Shown here: piece by piece, positions 1 through 7,665 of the stretch
How positions within the stretch are numbered: the first letter of the stretch is position 1
How the letters are laid out: every line of letters starts with the position of its first letter
NCBI GenBank assembly: GCA_021383565.1
Contig: CP079699.1
Coordinates: 2,170,001 to 2,234,000 of the forward strand
From: Levilactobacillus brevis
GTDB lineage: Bacteria; Bacillota; Bacilli; Lactobacillales; Lactobacillaceae
DNA: 64,000 nucleotides
Direction: 5' to 3'
Program-made: the position numbers and the translations under genes
Notes under the pieces: generated by a model
What the model was told of the DNA's origin: nothing
Database searches by the model: none
Seen by the model: only the letters and a program-made list of their open reading frames with translations

Positions 1-287
1 TTGGTGCTCGTGAGATTTCCCGCCACCACTGTTCCGGCCGGGATGGTGAGATCGCGGCTGAGTGCGTGCCCCACTTTGTGCGTGGGGACGAAGTTGACTT
101 TGACTTTGATGGTGCGGGTGACTTCGAAGTATTGACTGAGGTTCAAGAAGTCGGTGCTGGCCGTGAAGTTACCGACCTTAACCAAAGCGCTGGGCTTTTC
201 GGTCTGTGCGTTGCTCGATCGTCCGCCGACCAGGAGCGCTGCTAAACAGGCCGCGATTCCGGCGCCAATTTTAAAGAATTTATGCAT
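1..287 (-). CDS. Secreted protein of unknown function (C-terminus beyond the window)
   Basis: The reading frame starts at ATG after an AGGAGG ribosome site and stays open to the window edge, giving about 95 residues. Residues 1-28 form a signal peptide: a basic start (MHKFFK), a hydrophobic Ala/Leu/Val core and a likely cut after SSNA. The mature part (KPSALVKVGNFTASTDFLNLSQYF...) is rich in Thr, Val and Lys and looks like beta-strand surface protein. I do not recognise a family. Its promoter carries a LexA-like box. Because only the start is present, length and role are open. Confidence 0.72.
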   Translation of the reverse strand, partial: MHKFFKIGAGIAACLAALLVGGRSSNAQTEKPSALVKVGNFTASTDFLNLSQYFEVTRTIKVKVNFVPTHKVGHALSRDLTIPAGTVVAGNLTST

Positions 288-325
288 GCTGCCATCCGGC
301 CTCCTACGAAATTTTGGATACGTTT

Positions 326-368
326 AGTATACCGGAAAGCCCGTTATAAACAAACGAACAAATGTTCT
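326..368 (-). promoter_or_regulatory. Promoter with LexA-like (SOS) box
   Basis: On the minus strand a -35 TTGTTT and a -10 TATACT are 16 bp apart, ahead of the secreted-protein gene. Directly upstream of the -35 lies CGAACAAATGTTCT, which matches the Gram-positive LexA consensus CGAACRNRYGTTYC at 13 of 14 positions. SOS control is inference from the motif alone. Confidence 0.45.
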
Positions 369-421
369 TTTGTGGAAAATTTTCGAAGTTAACCCGGGTT
401 ATATTTCCCTAAAATAATTAG

Positions 422-547
422 GGCCAACGGTCGGGGCGTTATCTCTTGTCTCGCGGCGTGGGCGGATTGGTCATTCTCGTGATGTTGCTGCTGGTACCTC
501 AGGATGCCGACACGATTGTTGGTTTTTGCGCGGGGTTACGTGGCTGA
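422..547 (+). pseudogene. Possible remnant of a membrane protein C-terminus
   Basis: A short open stretch of 41 codons with no start codon follows an in-frame TAG. It reads GQRSGRYLLSRGVGG, then a strongly hydrophobic segment (LVILVMLLLV), and ends LRG before a stop. A rho-independent terminator follows 20 bp later, which is what the tail of a lost gene would look like. I cannot name the family, and chance coding cannot be excluded. The rest of the 288-691 gap holds only regulatory signals. Confidence 0.3.
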
Positions 548-566
548 ATTAAGCATAACGTCGAAG

Positions 567-593
567 AACTGACAAGAAATTGTCAGTTTTTTT
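567..593 (+). terminator. Rho-independent terminator
   Basis: Stem AACTGACA / TGTCAGTT with a 6-nt loop, followed by seven T. There is no intact plus-strand gene just upstream, so it probably served the remnant before it. Confidence 0.7.
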
Positions 594-601
594 GATTTAC
601 C

Positions 602-632
602 TGTTGACTTAAAGTTAACAAGTCGTTATGAT
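602..632 (+). promoter_or_regulatory. Promoter and putative Rrf2 operator of the SnoaL/QorB operon
   Basis: TTGACT and TATGAT are spaced 17 bp. The -35 sits inside a 19-bp imperfect palindrome, TGTTGACTTAAAGTTAACA. A second 19-bp site with the same ends (TGTTG...TTAACA) lies before the next gene, so this is probably the operator of the Rrf2 regulator encoded third in the cluster. Confidence 0.6.
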
Positions 633-691
633 GATCCCTGCGCTTTAGAAAGTAACAACAAATTCAATTCATTTAAAGAGGCTGATAACAG

Positions 692-1069
692 ATGACCAAT
701 AAACAACGCGCATTGGATTATTTAAAGGCGGCATTTGTCGACAAAGACTTAGCGAAGGTGGAGACTTTTCTGGGCGACCACTGGATACAGCACAATCCCA
801 ACGTGCCCGATGGTCTAGAGGCATTGCGGGGAATTATCGCCGGTAATGAAATTAACTGGCAACCTAGTATTGCGTTGGAAGAGGGCGATATCGTGGCGGT
901 TCATGGGCGCTACACCAATTTCTTTGGCAAGACGATGATCGGTGTAGATTTTTTCCGCTTTGATGAAAACGGCAAGATGACGGAGCACTGGGATGTTCTA
1001 CAAGAAGAGGTTCCAGCCGACAAGACCGCCAGTGGCAATGCCATGTTCCCGATTGTTCCGCAAAAATAA
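692..1069 (+). CDS. SnoaL-like / NTF2-fold protein
   Basis: A 125-residue single-domain protein of the SnoaL-like (NTF2 fold) superfamily, similar to small cytosolic proteins annotated as SnoaL-like polyketide cyclases or aldol-condensation enzymes. Family features visible are the N-terminal helices (LDYLKAAFVDKDLAKVETFLG), the QHNPNVPDGLEAL segment and the C-terminal DFFRFDENGKMTEHWDVLQ, which carries the usual pocket residues. It lacks a signal peptide. It is the first gene after an operator-bearing promoter and is followed by a quinone-reductase-like gene and an Rrf2 regulator, so a role in detoxifying a reactive carbonyl or quinone is plausible but not shown. The substrate is unknown. Confidence 0.85.
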   Translation: MTNKQRALDYLKAAFVDKDLAKVETFLGDHWIQHNPNVPDGLEALRGIIAGNEINWQPSIALEEGDIVAVHGRYTNFFGKTMIGVDFFRFDENGKMTEHWDVLQEEVPADKTASGNAMFPIVPQK

Positions 1070-1091
1070 CCCGGGAAATTTTTATCCTAGC

Positions 1092-1110
1092 TGTTGCAAT
1101 CTAATTAACA
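1092..1110 (+). promoter_or_regulatory. Second putative Rrf2 operator
   Basis: TGTTGCAATCTAATTAACA is 19 bp long and shares both ends with the site at 602-620. It partly overlaps a TTAACA-N2-TGTTAA palindrome just before the NmrA-like gene. Shared spacing and ends suggest the same regulator binds both. Confidence 0.5.
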
Positions 1111-1134
1111 GATGTTAAAATAAGGAGATAATTA

Positions 1135-1995
1135 ATGATGAAGTATGCTATTTCTGCAGCGACTGGACATTTCGGTCAAATCGCCATTCAACACTTATTG
1201 AAGACCGTCCCAGCTAGCAATATTGTCGCGATTGTCCGTAACGCCAAGAAGGGCCATCTGGTACTACCAGATGGCATCACGATTCGCCAGGCCGATTATA
1301 CGGACGAAGCCGCGCTGGAGACGGCATTGGCGGGCGTCGATCGCTTGCTGTTTATTTCGTCCGTTCCCGGTGGTGAGATTTCACGGCAACAACAGCATGC
1401 CAACGTGGTGAGTGCGGCACAAGCGGCGGGCGTTGAGTACGTCGCCTACACCAGTTTTGCCAAGGCCGATACGGCGCAATCACCGCTATCCAGGGACCAT
1501 GTGACAACGGAGAAGTTGATCAAGTCGAGTGGATTGGCCTACAGTTTCTTGCGGAACGCTTGGTACTTGGAAAATGAAATCAGTTATTTGCAGGCTGGTG
1601 CCGCAAGAAAGTCTGGTGTTTACGCGGCCGGCGCGGGGCAGATTAGTTTCGCCCTGGAACGGGAATATGCCGAAGCCGCGGCAAAGGTCTTGCAACTGGC
1701 GAATCCACAACCAGTGTATGAGTTCGGTGGCCAGCCGCGGACCTATGCTGACTTAGCCAAGGCCGTCCAGCAGGCGACGGGCAAGCCCGCAGACTTCCAG
1801 TCGGTCTCCAGTGACGCGTACCGCCAAGCGTTGTTAGCCGGCGGTATGGCGGCGGAAATGGTCGATGTCTTTGCCAGCATGCAACAAATGATGAAAGATA
1901 ATGAACTTAAGGTGACGGCCGCTGATCTAGAATCCGTTCTGGGACGGTCATTGACACCACTCCCCGACGCAATTAACGAGATTTTACAGCGTTAG
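1135..1995 (+). CDS. NmrA-like NAD(P)H-binding oxidoreductase (QorB type)
   Basis: A 286-residue atypical short-chain dehydrogenase. The Rossmann motif AATGHFGQ is at residues 8-15, the TSFAKAD segment follows strand 5, and the C-terminal half (YEFGGQPRTYADLAKAVQQATGK) matches the NmrA/QorB group, whose best-known member is the NAD(P)H:quinone oxidoreductase YtfG/QorB. The expected role is cytosolic reduction of quinones or related electrophiles. AAGGAG lies 7 bp before the start. The gene lies 65 bp after the SnoaL-like gene and just before the Rrf2 regulator, suggesting joint control. NmrA-like proteins can also be redox sensors without activity, so the function is family-level only. Confidence 0.85.
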   Translation: MMKYAISAATGHFGQIAIQHLLKTVPASNIVAIVRNAKKGHLVLPDGITIRQADYTDEAALETALAGVDRLLFISSVPGGEISRQQQHANVVSAAQAAGVEYVAYTSFAKADTAQSPLSRDHVTTEKLIKSSGLAYSFLRNAWYLENEISYLQAGAARKSGVYAAGAGQISFALEREYAEAAAKVLQLANPQPVYEFGGQPRTYADLAKAVQQATGKPADFQSVSSDAYRQALLAGGMAAEMVDVFASMQQMMKDNELKVTAADLESVLGRSLTPLPDAINEILQR

Positions 1996-2034
1996 GCAGA
2001 GGATGGGGTGGTCACCAAATTGGAGGACCGATTC

Positions 2035-2466
2035 ATGAAATATTCTTACAAATTAAGTGATGCCATCCACATCCTAGTCTACATTCACATCGCGCCTAAG
2101 GGCCTGCTCGACAGCACAACCATCGCAACCAGTGTGGAATCCAATCCTAGCGTGGTTCGCCGGTTGATGGCGACCTTGAAAAAGGCCGGGTTGATTGACA
2201 GTCGAGCGGGGACGGCCGAGCCGAAATTAGCCCGACCAGCTACCGAAATTTCACTACTCGACGTGTTTCGAGCGGTGGAACCGAATTCGGCTTTACTGCA
2301 CGTTGATCCGCGGACCAATTCGGATTGTCCAGTGGGCGCGCACATTCAGCAAACGTTGGATGGTGCCTACAGTCGAATTCAACGGGCGGCTGAAAACGAG
2401 ATGCGTCAGCTGACGATTCAAGATATGGTTGAAGATATTCAGCTGCGGAATCACCAAGTTGGCTAA
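2035..2466 (+). CDS. Rrf2 family transcriptional regulator (YwnA-like)
   Basis: A 143-residue Rrf2-type winged-helix repressor. The start is the ATG 7 bp after TGGAGG, giving the canonical MKYSYKLSDAIHILVYI. The recognition region (SVESNPSVVRRLMATLKKAGL) spans about residues 33-53, and the single cysteine, C98, lies in SDCPVGAHIQ, the place of the conserved Cys-Pro-Val in YwnA-type members. It has no three-Cys Fe-S cluster motif, so it is not IscR-like. A one-cysteine sensor of electrophiles or quinones that represses the two upstream genes fits the context. Two matching 19-bp palindromes in front of those genes are the likely binding sites. Confidence 0.85.
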   Translation: MKYSYKLSDAIHILVYIHIAPKGLLDSTTIATSVESNPSVVRRLMATLKKAGLIDSRAGTAEPKLARPATEISLLDVFRAVEPNSALLHVDPRTNSDCPVGAHIQQTLDGAYSRIQRAAENEMRQLTIQDMVEDIQLRNHQVG

Positions 2467-2484
2467 TTTAACATGAATGAACGC

Positions 2485-2522
2485 AATCGCGGATTGACCA
2501 GTTGGCCGATCCGCGATTTTTT
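2485..2522. terminator. Bidirectional terminator between rrf2 and tetR
   Basis: Stem AATCGCGGAT / ATCCGCGATT followed by T residues on the plus strand. It touches the stop codon of the convergent tetR gene. Confidence 0.8.
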
Positions 2523-3051
2523 AGATACGTTCGATAATATTGGTGACGACAACCGTCAATTCTGCTTGCGAAATAGTTCCGTGACGCAGCCAATCTGTCA
2601 TGACGCCGATGATGCCATTGACGGAACAGACGACGTCATAGTAATCTTGTGGGTTTTCGCGGTCGAGGTGTTCGAAAAATAAAACTTTTTCAACTAATTT
2701 TGATTTAAGTTGATCGATAGTTTGATGATTGCTGGATTGCGTGATTAGTTCAAAGAGTTCGCGGTGCGCCATCACATAGTGAATACTGGTGGTCGCTAAT
2801 TCGCTAAAACTGGCTGTACTATCGGCCGGGTAAGTCTTAGCCAATTTCTGCAATAGTGTTGTAATTGTTTCACTGACAATCTGATTATAGCAATCATAGA
2901 TATCATCGTAGTGGAGATAGAAGGTGCTGCGTGAGATGTCGGCTTGCGCGATGATAGCCGCTACACTGATTTTAGCCAATGGTTGCGTTTTTAATTGTGA
3001 AATTAAAGCATGTTTAATCGCATTTTGGGTTTTGCGAATACGACGATCCAA
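2521..3051 (-). CDS. TetR/AcrR family regulator, promoter displaced by IS
   Basis: A 176-residue TetR-type regulator. The helix-turn-helix lies at about residues 25-50 (KISVAAIIAQADISRSTFYLHY), and the C-terminal ligand domain resembles the DhaS-like group. Translation starts at TTG after TAGGAGGGACTCC. The insertion of an 851-bp IS element begins only about 14 bp upstream of the start, so the ribosome site is intact but the native promoter now lies beyond the IS. Its expression therefore depends on readthrough from, or a promoter in, the element. The targets are not evident: no adjacent divergent gene has survived. Confidence 0.85.
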   Translation of the reverse strand: MDRRIRKTQNAIKHALISQLKTQPLAKISVAAIIAQADISRSTFYLHYDDIYDCYNQIVSETITTLLQKLAKTYPADSTASFSELATTSIHYVMAHRELFELITQSSNHQTIDQLKSKLVEKVLFFEHLDRENPQDYYDVVCSVNGIIGVMTDWLRHGTISQAELTVVVTNIIERI

Positions 3052-3065
3052 AGGAGTCCCTCCTA

Positions 3066-3916
3066 GGGTCTGTTCCTAAACATTGATTTCTGGTATACTC
3101 CATCAAAAACGGATTGGAGTACATCATGACTATACCAAAGCGCTATGAACTAACTGACGAACAGTGGAACCGCATTGAACCAATGTTTCCAGCCTATCGT
3201 ACCGGTCGACCAGCCACCATTGATAACCGAACGGCTTTCAATGGTATTCTCTGGCTGATGCGAAGCGGAGCGGCATGGCGTGACGTTCCCGAGCGCTACG
3301 GTCACTGGAAGGCAATTTACAGCCGATTTCAACGTTGGTCAAATTCCGGTCTGTTTCTAAAAATGTTTGAAGAACTTTCTCAAGATCCAGACATGGAGAA
3401 CATCAGCTTAGATTCAACCAGTATTCGGGTTCATCAAAAAGCTACCGGTGCTAAAAAAACGCAGTCAATGCAGAGTTCAACCAATTCATAGGACGAAGCC
3501 GAGGTGGCCTTACCACCAAGGTTCATGCGTTAGTAGATGGACTGGGCAACCCACTAAAATTCTTGCTTTCAGGTGGTCAGGTACACGATAGTATTGCGGC
3601 ACCTGAACTACTTGAAACTGTTGATTTGACTAACGTAAACGTGATTGCGGATAAAGCATATGGTGCCGAAAAGCTAAGAGACCAAATTACATCAGCCCAT
3701 GGGACCTATACCATTCCGCCAAAAGAGAATGCCAAAGATCCTTGGGACTGTGATTATTTCACCTACTGTGAACGTCACCTGATTGAAGACTTTTTTAATC
3801 AAATGAAGAACTTTAGACGCTTCGCAACACGCTACGATAAGCTAGCTACCAGCTTCTTGTCCACCATATACATCTGCGCCATCATGATTCTATTGAAATA
3901 GTTTGAGAACAGGCCC
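3066..3916 (+). mobile_element. IS5-family (IS427-like) insertion sequence, copy 1
   Basis: An 851-bp element. The terminal inverted repeats begin GGGTCTGTTCCTAAAC at the left and GGGCCTGTTCTCAAAC at the right end read inwards (13 of 16 matches). It is flanked by a TA duplication. It carries one transposase in two frames joined by an A7 slippery run. A second, apparently identical copy lies 92 bp downstream in the same orientation, so transposition was recent. Confidence 0.93.
3126..3901 (+). CDS. IS5-family DDE transposase made by -1 frameshift
   Basis: Two overlapping frames encode one protein of about 258 residues. The first frame, from ATG with GGAG 6 bp upstream, carries the DUF4096-like DNA-binding part (RYELTDEQWNRIEP, YRTGRPAT, WRDVPERYGHW) and the first catalytic Asp (SLDSTSIRVH). 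At 3453-3459 a run of seven A allows a -1 shift. The reading then continues FIGRSRGGLTTKVHA, with the second Asp in VIADKAYGAEKL and the Glu in RHLIEDFFNQMKNFRR. Without the shift the first frame ends at 3491. The layout is typical of the IS427 group, and all catalytic residues are present, so the element looks active. Confidence 0.9.
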
Positions 3917-3917
3917 T

Positions 3918-3963
3918 AGTATAGCACAGAAATAAAAAAGGCCAATAGGGTATACCCTAATGG
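3918..3963 (-). promoter_or_regulatory. Orphaned tetR promoter and palindromic operator between IS copies
   Basis: Read on the minus strand, TTGGCC and TATACT lie 16 bp apart and point at tetR, but IS copy 1 starts inside the -10/ribosome-site junction. Overlapping the -35 is TAGGGTATACCCTA, a perfect 14-bp palindrome that extends to 22 bp with one mismatched pair. This is most simply the autoregulatory TetR operator. Confidence 0.6.
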
Positions 3964-4008
3964 ACATTGAACTAACTTAGCGAAAAAGAAAAAATTCACC
4001 TTCCTTTA

Positions 4009-4859
4009 GGGTCTGTTCCTAAACATTGATTTCTGGTATACTCCATCAAAAACGGATTGGAGTACATCATGACTATACCAAAGCGCTATGAACTAACTGA
4101 CGAACAGTGGAACCGCATTGAACCAATGTTTCCAGCCTATCGTACCGGTCGACCAGCCACCATTGATAACCGAACGGCTTTCAATGGTATTCTCTGGCTG
4201 ATGCGAAGCGGAGCGGCATGGCGTGACGTTCCCGAGCGCTACGGTCACTGGAAGGCAATTTACAGCCGATTTCAACGTTGGTCAAATTCCGGTCTGTTTC
4301 TAAAAATGTTTGAAGAACTTTCTCAAGATCCAGACATGGAGAACATCAGCTTAGATTCAACCAGTATTCGGGTTCATCAAAAAGCTACCGGTGCTAAAAA
4401 AACGCAGTCAATGCAGAGTTCAACCAATTCATAGGACGAAGCCGAGGTGGCCTTACCACCAAGGTTCATGCGTTAGTAGATGGACTGGGCAACCCACTAA
4501 AATTCTTGCTTTCAGGTGGTCAGGTACACGATAGTATTGCGGCACCTGAACTACTTGAAACTGTTGATTTGACTAACGTAAACGTGATTGCGGATAAAGC
4601 ATATGGTGCCGAAAAGCTAAGAGACCAAATTACATCAGCCCATGGGACCTATACCATTCCGCCAAAAGAGAATGCCAAAGATCCTTGGGACTGTGATTAT
4701 TTCACCTACTGTGAACGTCACCTGATTGAAGACTTTTTTAATCAAATGAAGAACTTTAGACGCTTCGCAACACGCTACGATAAGCTAGCTACCAGCTTCT
4801 TGTCCACCATATACATCTGCGCCATCATGATTCTATTGAAATAGTTTGAGAACAGGCCC
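4009..4859 (+). mobile_element. IS5-family insertion sequence, copy 2
   Basis: The same 851 bp, terminal repeats and TA duplication as copy 1, in the same orientation. The 92 bp between them is unique chromosomal sequence, so the pair could move as a very short composite or recombine to delete one copy. Confidence 0.93.
4069..4844 (+). CDS. IS5-family DDE transposase, copy 2
   Basis: Identical in both reading frames to the transposase of copy 1, with the A7 slippery site at 4396-4402 and the same D, D and E catalytic residues. Both frames are intact. The two copies are so similar that either could be the donor. Read-out from this copy runs toward the acetyltransferase gene about 160 bp further on. 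Confidence 0.9.
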
Positions 4860-4876
4860 TAATTTTTTAAAAGATA

Positions 4877-4979
4877 TTTCTGGAAAATATGTCCAGAAAC
4901 GGACAACTAGTCCGAAATTGTTCTGGCATCTGAGTCCATGGTGAGTATAGTACACAATTGTACAGTATTATACAATTGT
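4877..4979. promoter_or_regulatory. Cluster of palindromes upstream of acetyltransferase
   Basis: Three symmetric features crowd the leader: TTTCTGGA-N7-TCCAGAAA, CGGAC-N5-GTCCG, and two ACAATTGT palindromes whose starts are 18 bp apart, close to a TATTAT/TATAGT-rich promoter area. The spaced ACAATTGT pair resembles a site for a dimeric MarR- or PadR-like repressor. The regulator is unknown. Confidence 0.4.
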
Positions 4980-5003
4980 TTTGAAAAAGGGGAGGAAGTT
5001 TAA

Positions 5004-5633
5004 ATGGAATTTAGACCGGCAATTCGCTCTGACTTATCTGGCTTAGTCCAGCTATTAACACGAGCCTTTTACGCCTATCCAACATTTACCATGGCTTTGC
5101 GTTCGGAATTTCGGGGCACCACGGGTTACGATAAGTTTTTGAACGATTACTTTGTCATGGATTTATTGCTTTATTGGCGTAAGGGGAAACTTGTGGTGGC
5201 GGAAGAGCAAGGCCAATTAATTGGTGTTGGGGTCATGGCAGCGCCTAATGTTAGGCTTACATGGTGGGACTATTTTCGTTCTGGAGGTTTACGGTTAGTA
5301 TGGCCATATTTGTGGCATCGCCGTGGTCGTTTGGCTGAGATTAGTCGTGCCGATGGGATGGCGCAACCATCCCAAGAGACATGGACTCTAGTGTACTTTG
5401 CGGTTGATCCTGATTTTCAAGGTCGTGGCGTGGGGACGCGGCTATTGAATCAACAGATCATTCCCACGGTACGTGCGGCGGGGGCTAAGAGTCTGACGCT
5501 AGTTACCAATACACAGCGTAATGTACGGTACTACTCTGATCAAAGTTTTCAGGTGGTGACACATCATCAGGTAAATAGCCAAGGTGTTCAGGTGTTTAAT
5601 TGGCAACTTACGCGTCAGGTGACGATGTCGTAG
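5004..5633 (+). CDS. GNAT family N-acetyltransferase
   Basis: A 209-residue GNAT protein. Acetyl-CoA binding motif A is at about residues 131-150 (LVYFAVDPDFQGRGVGTRLLNQQ), with the Q-x-x-G-x-G/A loop QGRGVG. Motif B follows (YSDQSFQVVTHHQV). The N-terminal half (FRPAIRSDLSGLVQLLTRAF) is the usual first strand and helix. It starts with ATG after GGGGAGGAAG. The substrate cannot be inferred. It stands alone between an IS copy and lacL, preceded by unusual palindromes that may control it. Confidence 0.87.
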   Translation: MEFRPAIRSDLSGLVQLLTRAFYAYPTFTMALRSEFRGTTGYDKFLNDYFVMDLLLYWRKGKLVVAEEQGQLIGVGVMAAPNVRLTWWDYFRSGGLRLVWPYLWHRRGRLAEISRADGMAQPSQETWTLVYFAVDPDFQGRGVGTRLLNQQIIPTVRAAGAKSLTLVTNTQRNVRYYSDQSFQVVTHHQVNSQGVQVFNWQLTRQVTMS

Positions 5634-5642
5634 TTTCTTTAT

Positions 5643-5677
5643 GTAGCTGGAAGGATCACTTATTCTGGCTACTTTTT
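5643..5677 (+). terminator. Probable weak terminator
   Basis: GTAGC / GCTAC stem with a long loop, then TTTTT, ten bases after the acetyltransferase stop. Confidence 0.4.
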
Positions 5678-5710
5678 GTTGGTCTGAAAAAAATTTGGCT
5701 GGTTCCAAAT

Positions 5711-5760
5711 TCACGTGACCAGCTGTGCGCTGTATAATGAACGTATTGTAACCGCTTCAG
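5711..5760 (+). promoter_or_regulatory. lacLM promoter with possible degenerate cre
   Basis: TTCACG and a consensus TATAAT are 16 bp apart. TGTAACCGCTTCAG just downstream of the -10 has a perfect left half of a CcpA cre site, but the right CA comes one base early. Catabolite repression of lacLM is expected from the family, but this site alone is weak evidence. Confidence 0.5.
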
Positions 5761-5778
5761 AAAGGAAGTCTCAAACAG

Positions 5779-7665
5779 ATGAAAGCAGATTTAACGTGGC
5801 TGGATGATCCCCAGACCTTCCGGATCAATCAAGTGCCAGCGCACAGTGATCACCGAGGCTATGCAAGCTTAACGGAAGCCACGGCGCACCGTAGCAGTCT
5901 GGTTCAGAGTCTGGATGGCGCGTGGGCCTTTCAGTTTGCCCGCGACCCCCAGCACCGGCCGGTCGGGTTTTACCAACCAGATTATGACCGCCGTTATTTT
6001 GACCGCTTACAGGTTCCCGGCCACATCGAACTCGCCGGATACGGGCAGATTCAGTACATCAATACGGCCTATCCTTGGGAAGGTAAGCATTATCGTCGTC
6101 CCGCCTATAGTCAGGGTGCCGATCAGCCCGAACGGGGAATGTTTAGCACCGATCCTGAGAATACCGTGGGCGCTTACGTGAAACACTTTACGCTCGACCC
6201 GGCATTGCAGGGAAAACGGGTCAGCATTGAGTTTGACGGCGTGGAACAAGCCATGTTTCTGTGGTTGAATGGGCAGTTTGTCGGTTATGCCGAGGATAGC
6301 TTTAGTCGCTCGGAGTTCGATCTGACACGTTATCTGCAGCCCGGTGAAAATCTGTTGGCCGTGGAAGTGTTTAAGCACAGTACGGCCGCTTTCCTAGAAG
6401 ACCAGGACATGTTCCGCTTCTCCGGAATCTTTCGTAGTGTCCGCTTGGTTGCCAAGCCCGACTTGCACCTAGAAGACTTGACGATCAGAGCCGGGGTCGA
6501 TGCGGCGTTAACGACCGGACAATTGGCCGTGACACTGCGGTTGTCGGCGGCCAAGCAACTCGCCGGGGCGGTTCAGGTTCGGCTACTGGATGCGACCGGC
6601 CAATCGCTGTGGCAAGCCGAACGCGACGTTGCCGACACGGTAGCGTTGACCGCGGACTTGCCCCACATCCACCTCTGGTCACATCATGATCCATACCTTT
6701 ACCAGCTACAGGTCACGTTGCACGACGCAACGGGGGCGATGGTCGAAGTGGTCCCTTACCCGGTTGGGTTCCGGCGGCTAGAAATGAAGGATCACGTCAT
6801 CACGTTGAACGGGCAACGCTTGATTTTAAACGGTGTCAACCGGCACGAATGGGATGCGCATCGCGGTCGAGCCGTAACCTTGGCGGACATGCAACGCGAC
6901 CTAGACATCTTCGACGCTAACCATATCAACGCCGTGCGGACCTGTCACTACCCGGATCAGCCGGTCTGGTATGGCCTGTGCGATCGTCGCGGCATCTACA
7001 TGATGGCCGAGAACAATCTCGAGACGCACGGGACCTGGCAGAAGATGGGTGCCGTAGAACCCTCGTACAACGTGCCCGGCGACCTGCCGCAATGGCAACT
7101 CGCCGTGCTTGATCGGGCCAAGAGTAACTATGAAATGTTTAAAAATCACCCGGCCATTTTGTTCTGGTCGCTGGGTAACGAATCCTATGCGGGTGAGGAC
7201 TTGGTCGCGATGGATGCCTACTACCATCACGTGGATCCGACGCGGCTGACCCATTACGAGGGGGTCTTCCAGAATCGCGCCTACGCCGACCGCATTTCTG
7301 ATGTGGAGAGTCGGATGTACAACCCGCCGCGTGAGATTGAGAAATATCTGCAAAATGCGCCAACCAAGCCATTTCTGGACTGTGAATATATGCATGACAT
7401 GGGCAATTCACTGGGTGGCATGGCCAGTTACAATGACTTGTTGGATCGCTATCCGATGTATCAGGGTGGCTTCATCTGGGACTTCATCGACCAGGCGCTC
7501 TGGGTCAAGGACGCCGTCACCGGTCGGCCAGTTCTGCGCTACGGCGGGGACTTTGATGACCGACACAGCGATTACGAATTTTCCGGAGACGGTCTGCTCT
7601 TTGCCGACCGTACGCCGAAGCCAGCATTACAGGAGGTGCGCTACTACTATGGCCAACATGACTAA
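5779..7665 (+). CDS. lacL: Beta-galactosidase large subunit
   Basis: Large subunit (628 residues) of the heterodimeric GH2 beta-galactosidase found in lactobacilli. It hydrolyses lactose to glucose and galactose in the cytosol. The order is the sugar-binding domain, the immunoglobulin-like domain and the TIM barrel. The acid/base Glu is in [10 protein letters not shown] (E468) and the nucleophile in [12 protein letters not shown] (E536), both in this subunit. The usual length is about 626. It overlaps lacM by 17 bp, so the subunits are translationally coupled. No lactose transporter or galactose gene lies next to it, so sugar entry must be encoded elsewhere. Confidence 0.96.
   Translation: MKADLTWLDDPQTFRINQVPAHSDHRGYASLTEATAHRSSLVQSLDGAWAFQFARDPQHRPVGFYQPDYDRRYFDRLQVPGHIELAGYGQIQYINTAYPWEGKHYRRPAYSQGADQPERGMFSTDPENTVGAYVKHFTLDPALQGKRVSIEFDGVEQAMFLWLNGQFVGYAEDSFSRSEFDLTRYLQPGENLLAVEVFKHSTAAFLEDQDMFRFSGIFRSVRLVAKPDLHLEDLTIRAGVDAALTTGQLAVTLRLSAAKQLAGAVQVRLLDATGQSLWQAERDVADTVALTADLPHIHLWSHHDPYLYQLQVTLHDATGAMVEVVPYPVGFRRLEMKDHVITLNGQRLILNGVNRHEWDAHRGRAVTLADMQRDLDIFDANHINAVRTCHYPDQPVWYGLCDRRGIYMMAENNLETHGTWQKMGAVEPSYNVPGDLPQWQLAVLDRAKSNYEMFKNHPAILFWSLGNESYAGEDLVAMDAYYHHVDPTRLTHYEGVFQNRAYADRISDVESRMYNPPREIEKYLQNAPTKPFLDCEYMHDMGNSLGGMASYNDLLDRYPMYQGGFIWDFIDQALWVKDAVTGRPVLRYGGDFDDRHSDYEFSGDGLLFADRTPKPALQEVRYYYGQHD

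Noticed and set aside
3426-3562. Transposase genes as pseudogenes because the frame breaks near the middle
   Set aside because: The break lies at an A7 slippery run identical in both copies, and a -1 shift restores a complete DDE transposase, so this is programmed frameshifting.
5747-5760. A functional cre at lacLM
   Set aside because: TGTAACCGCTTCAG lacks the right half in register; kept only as a possible degenerate site.
7301-7648. Long frame running through the end of lacL into lacM
   Set aside because: The in-frame extension upstream of lacM is the shadow of lacL; lacM starts at the ATG after AGGAGG at 7649.
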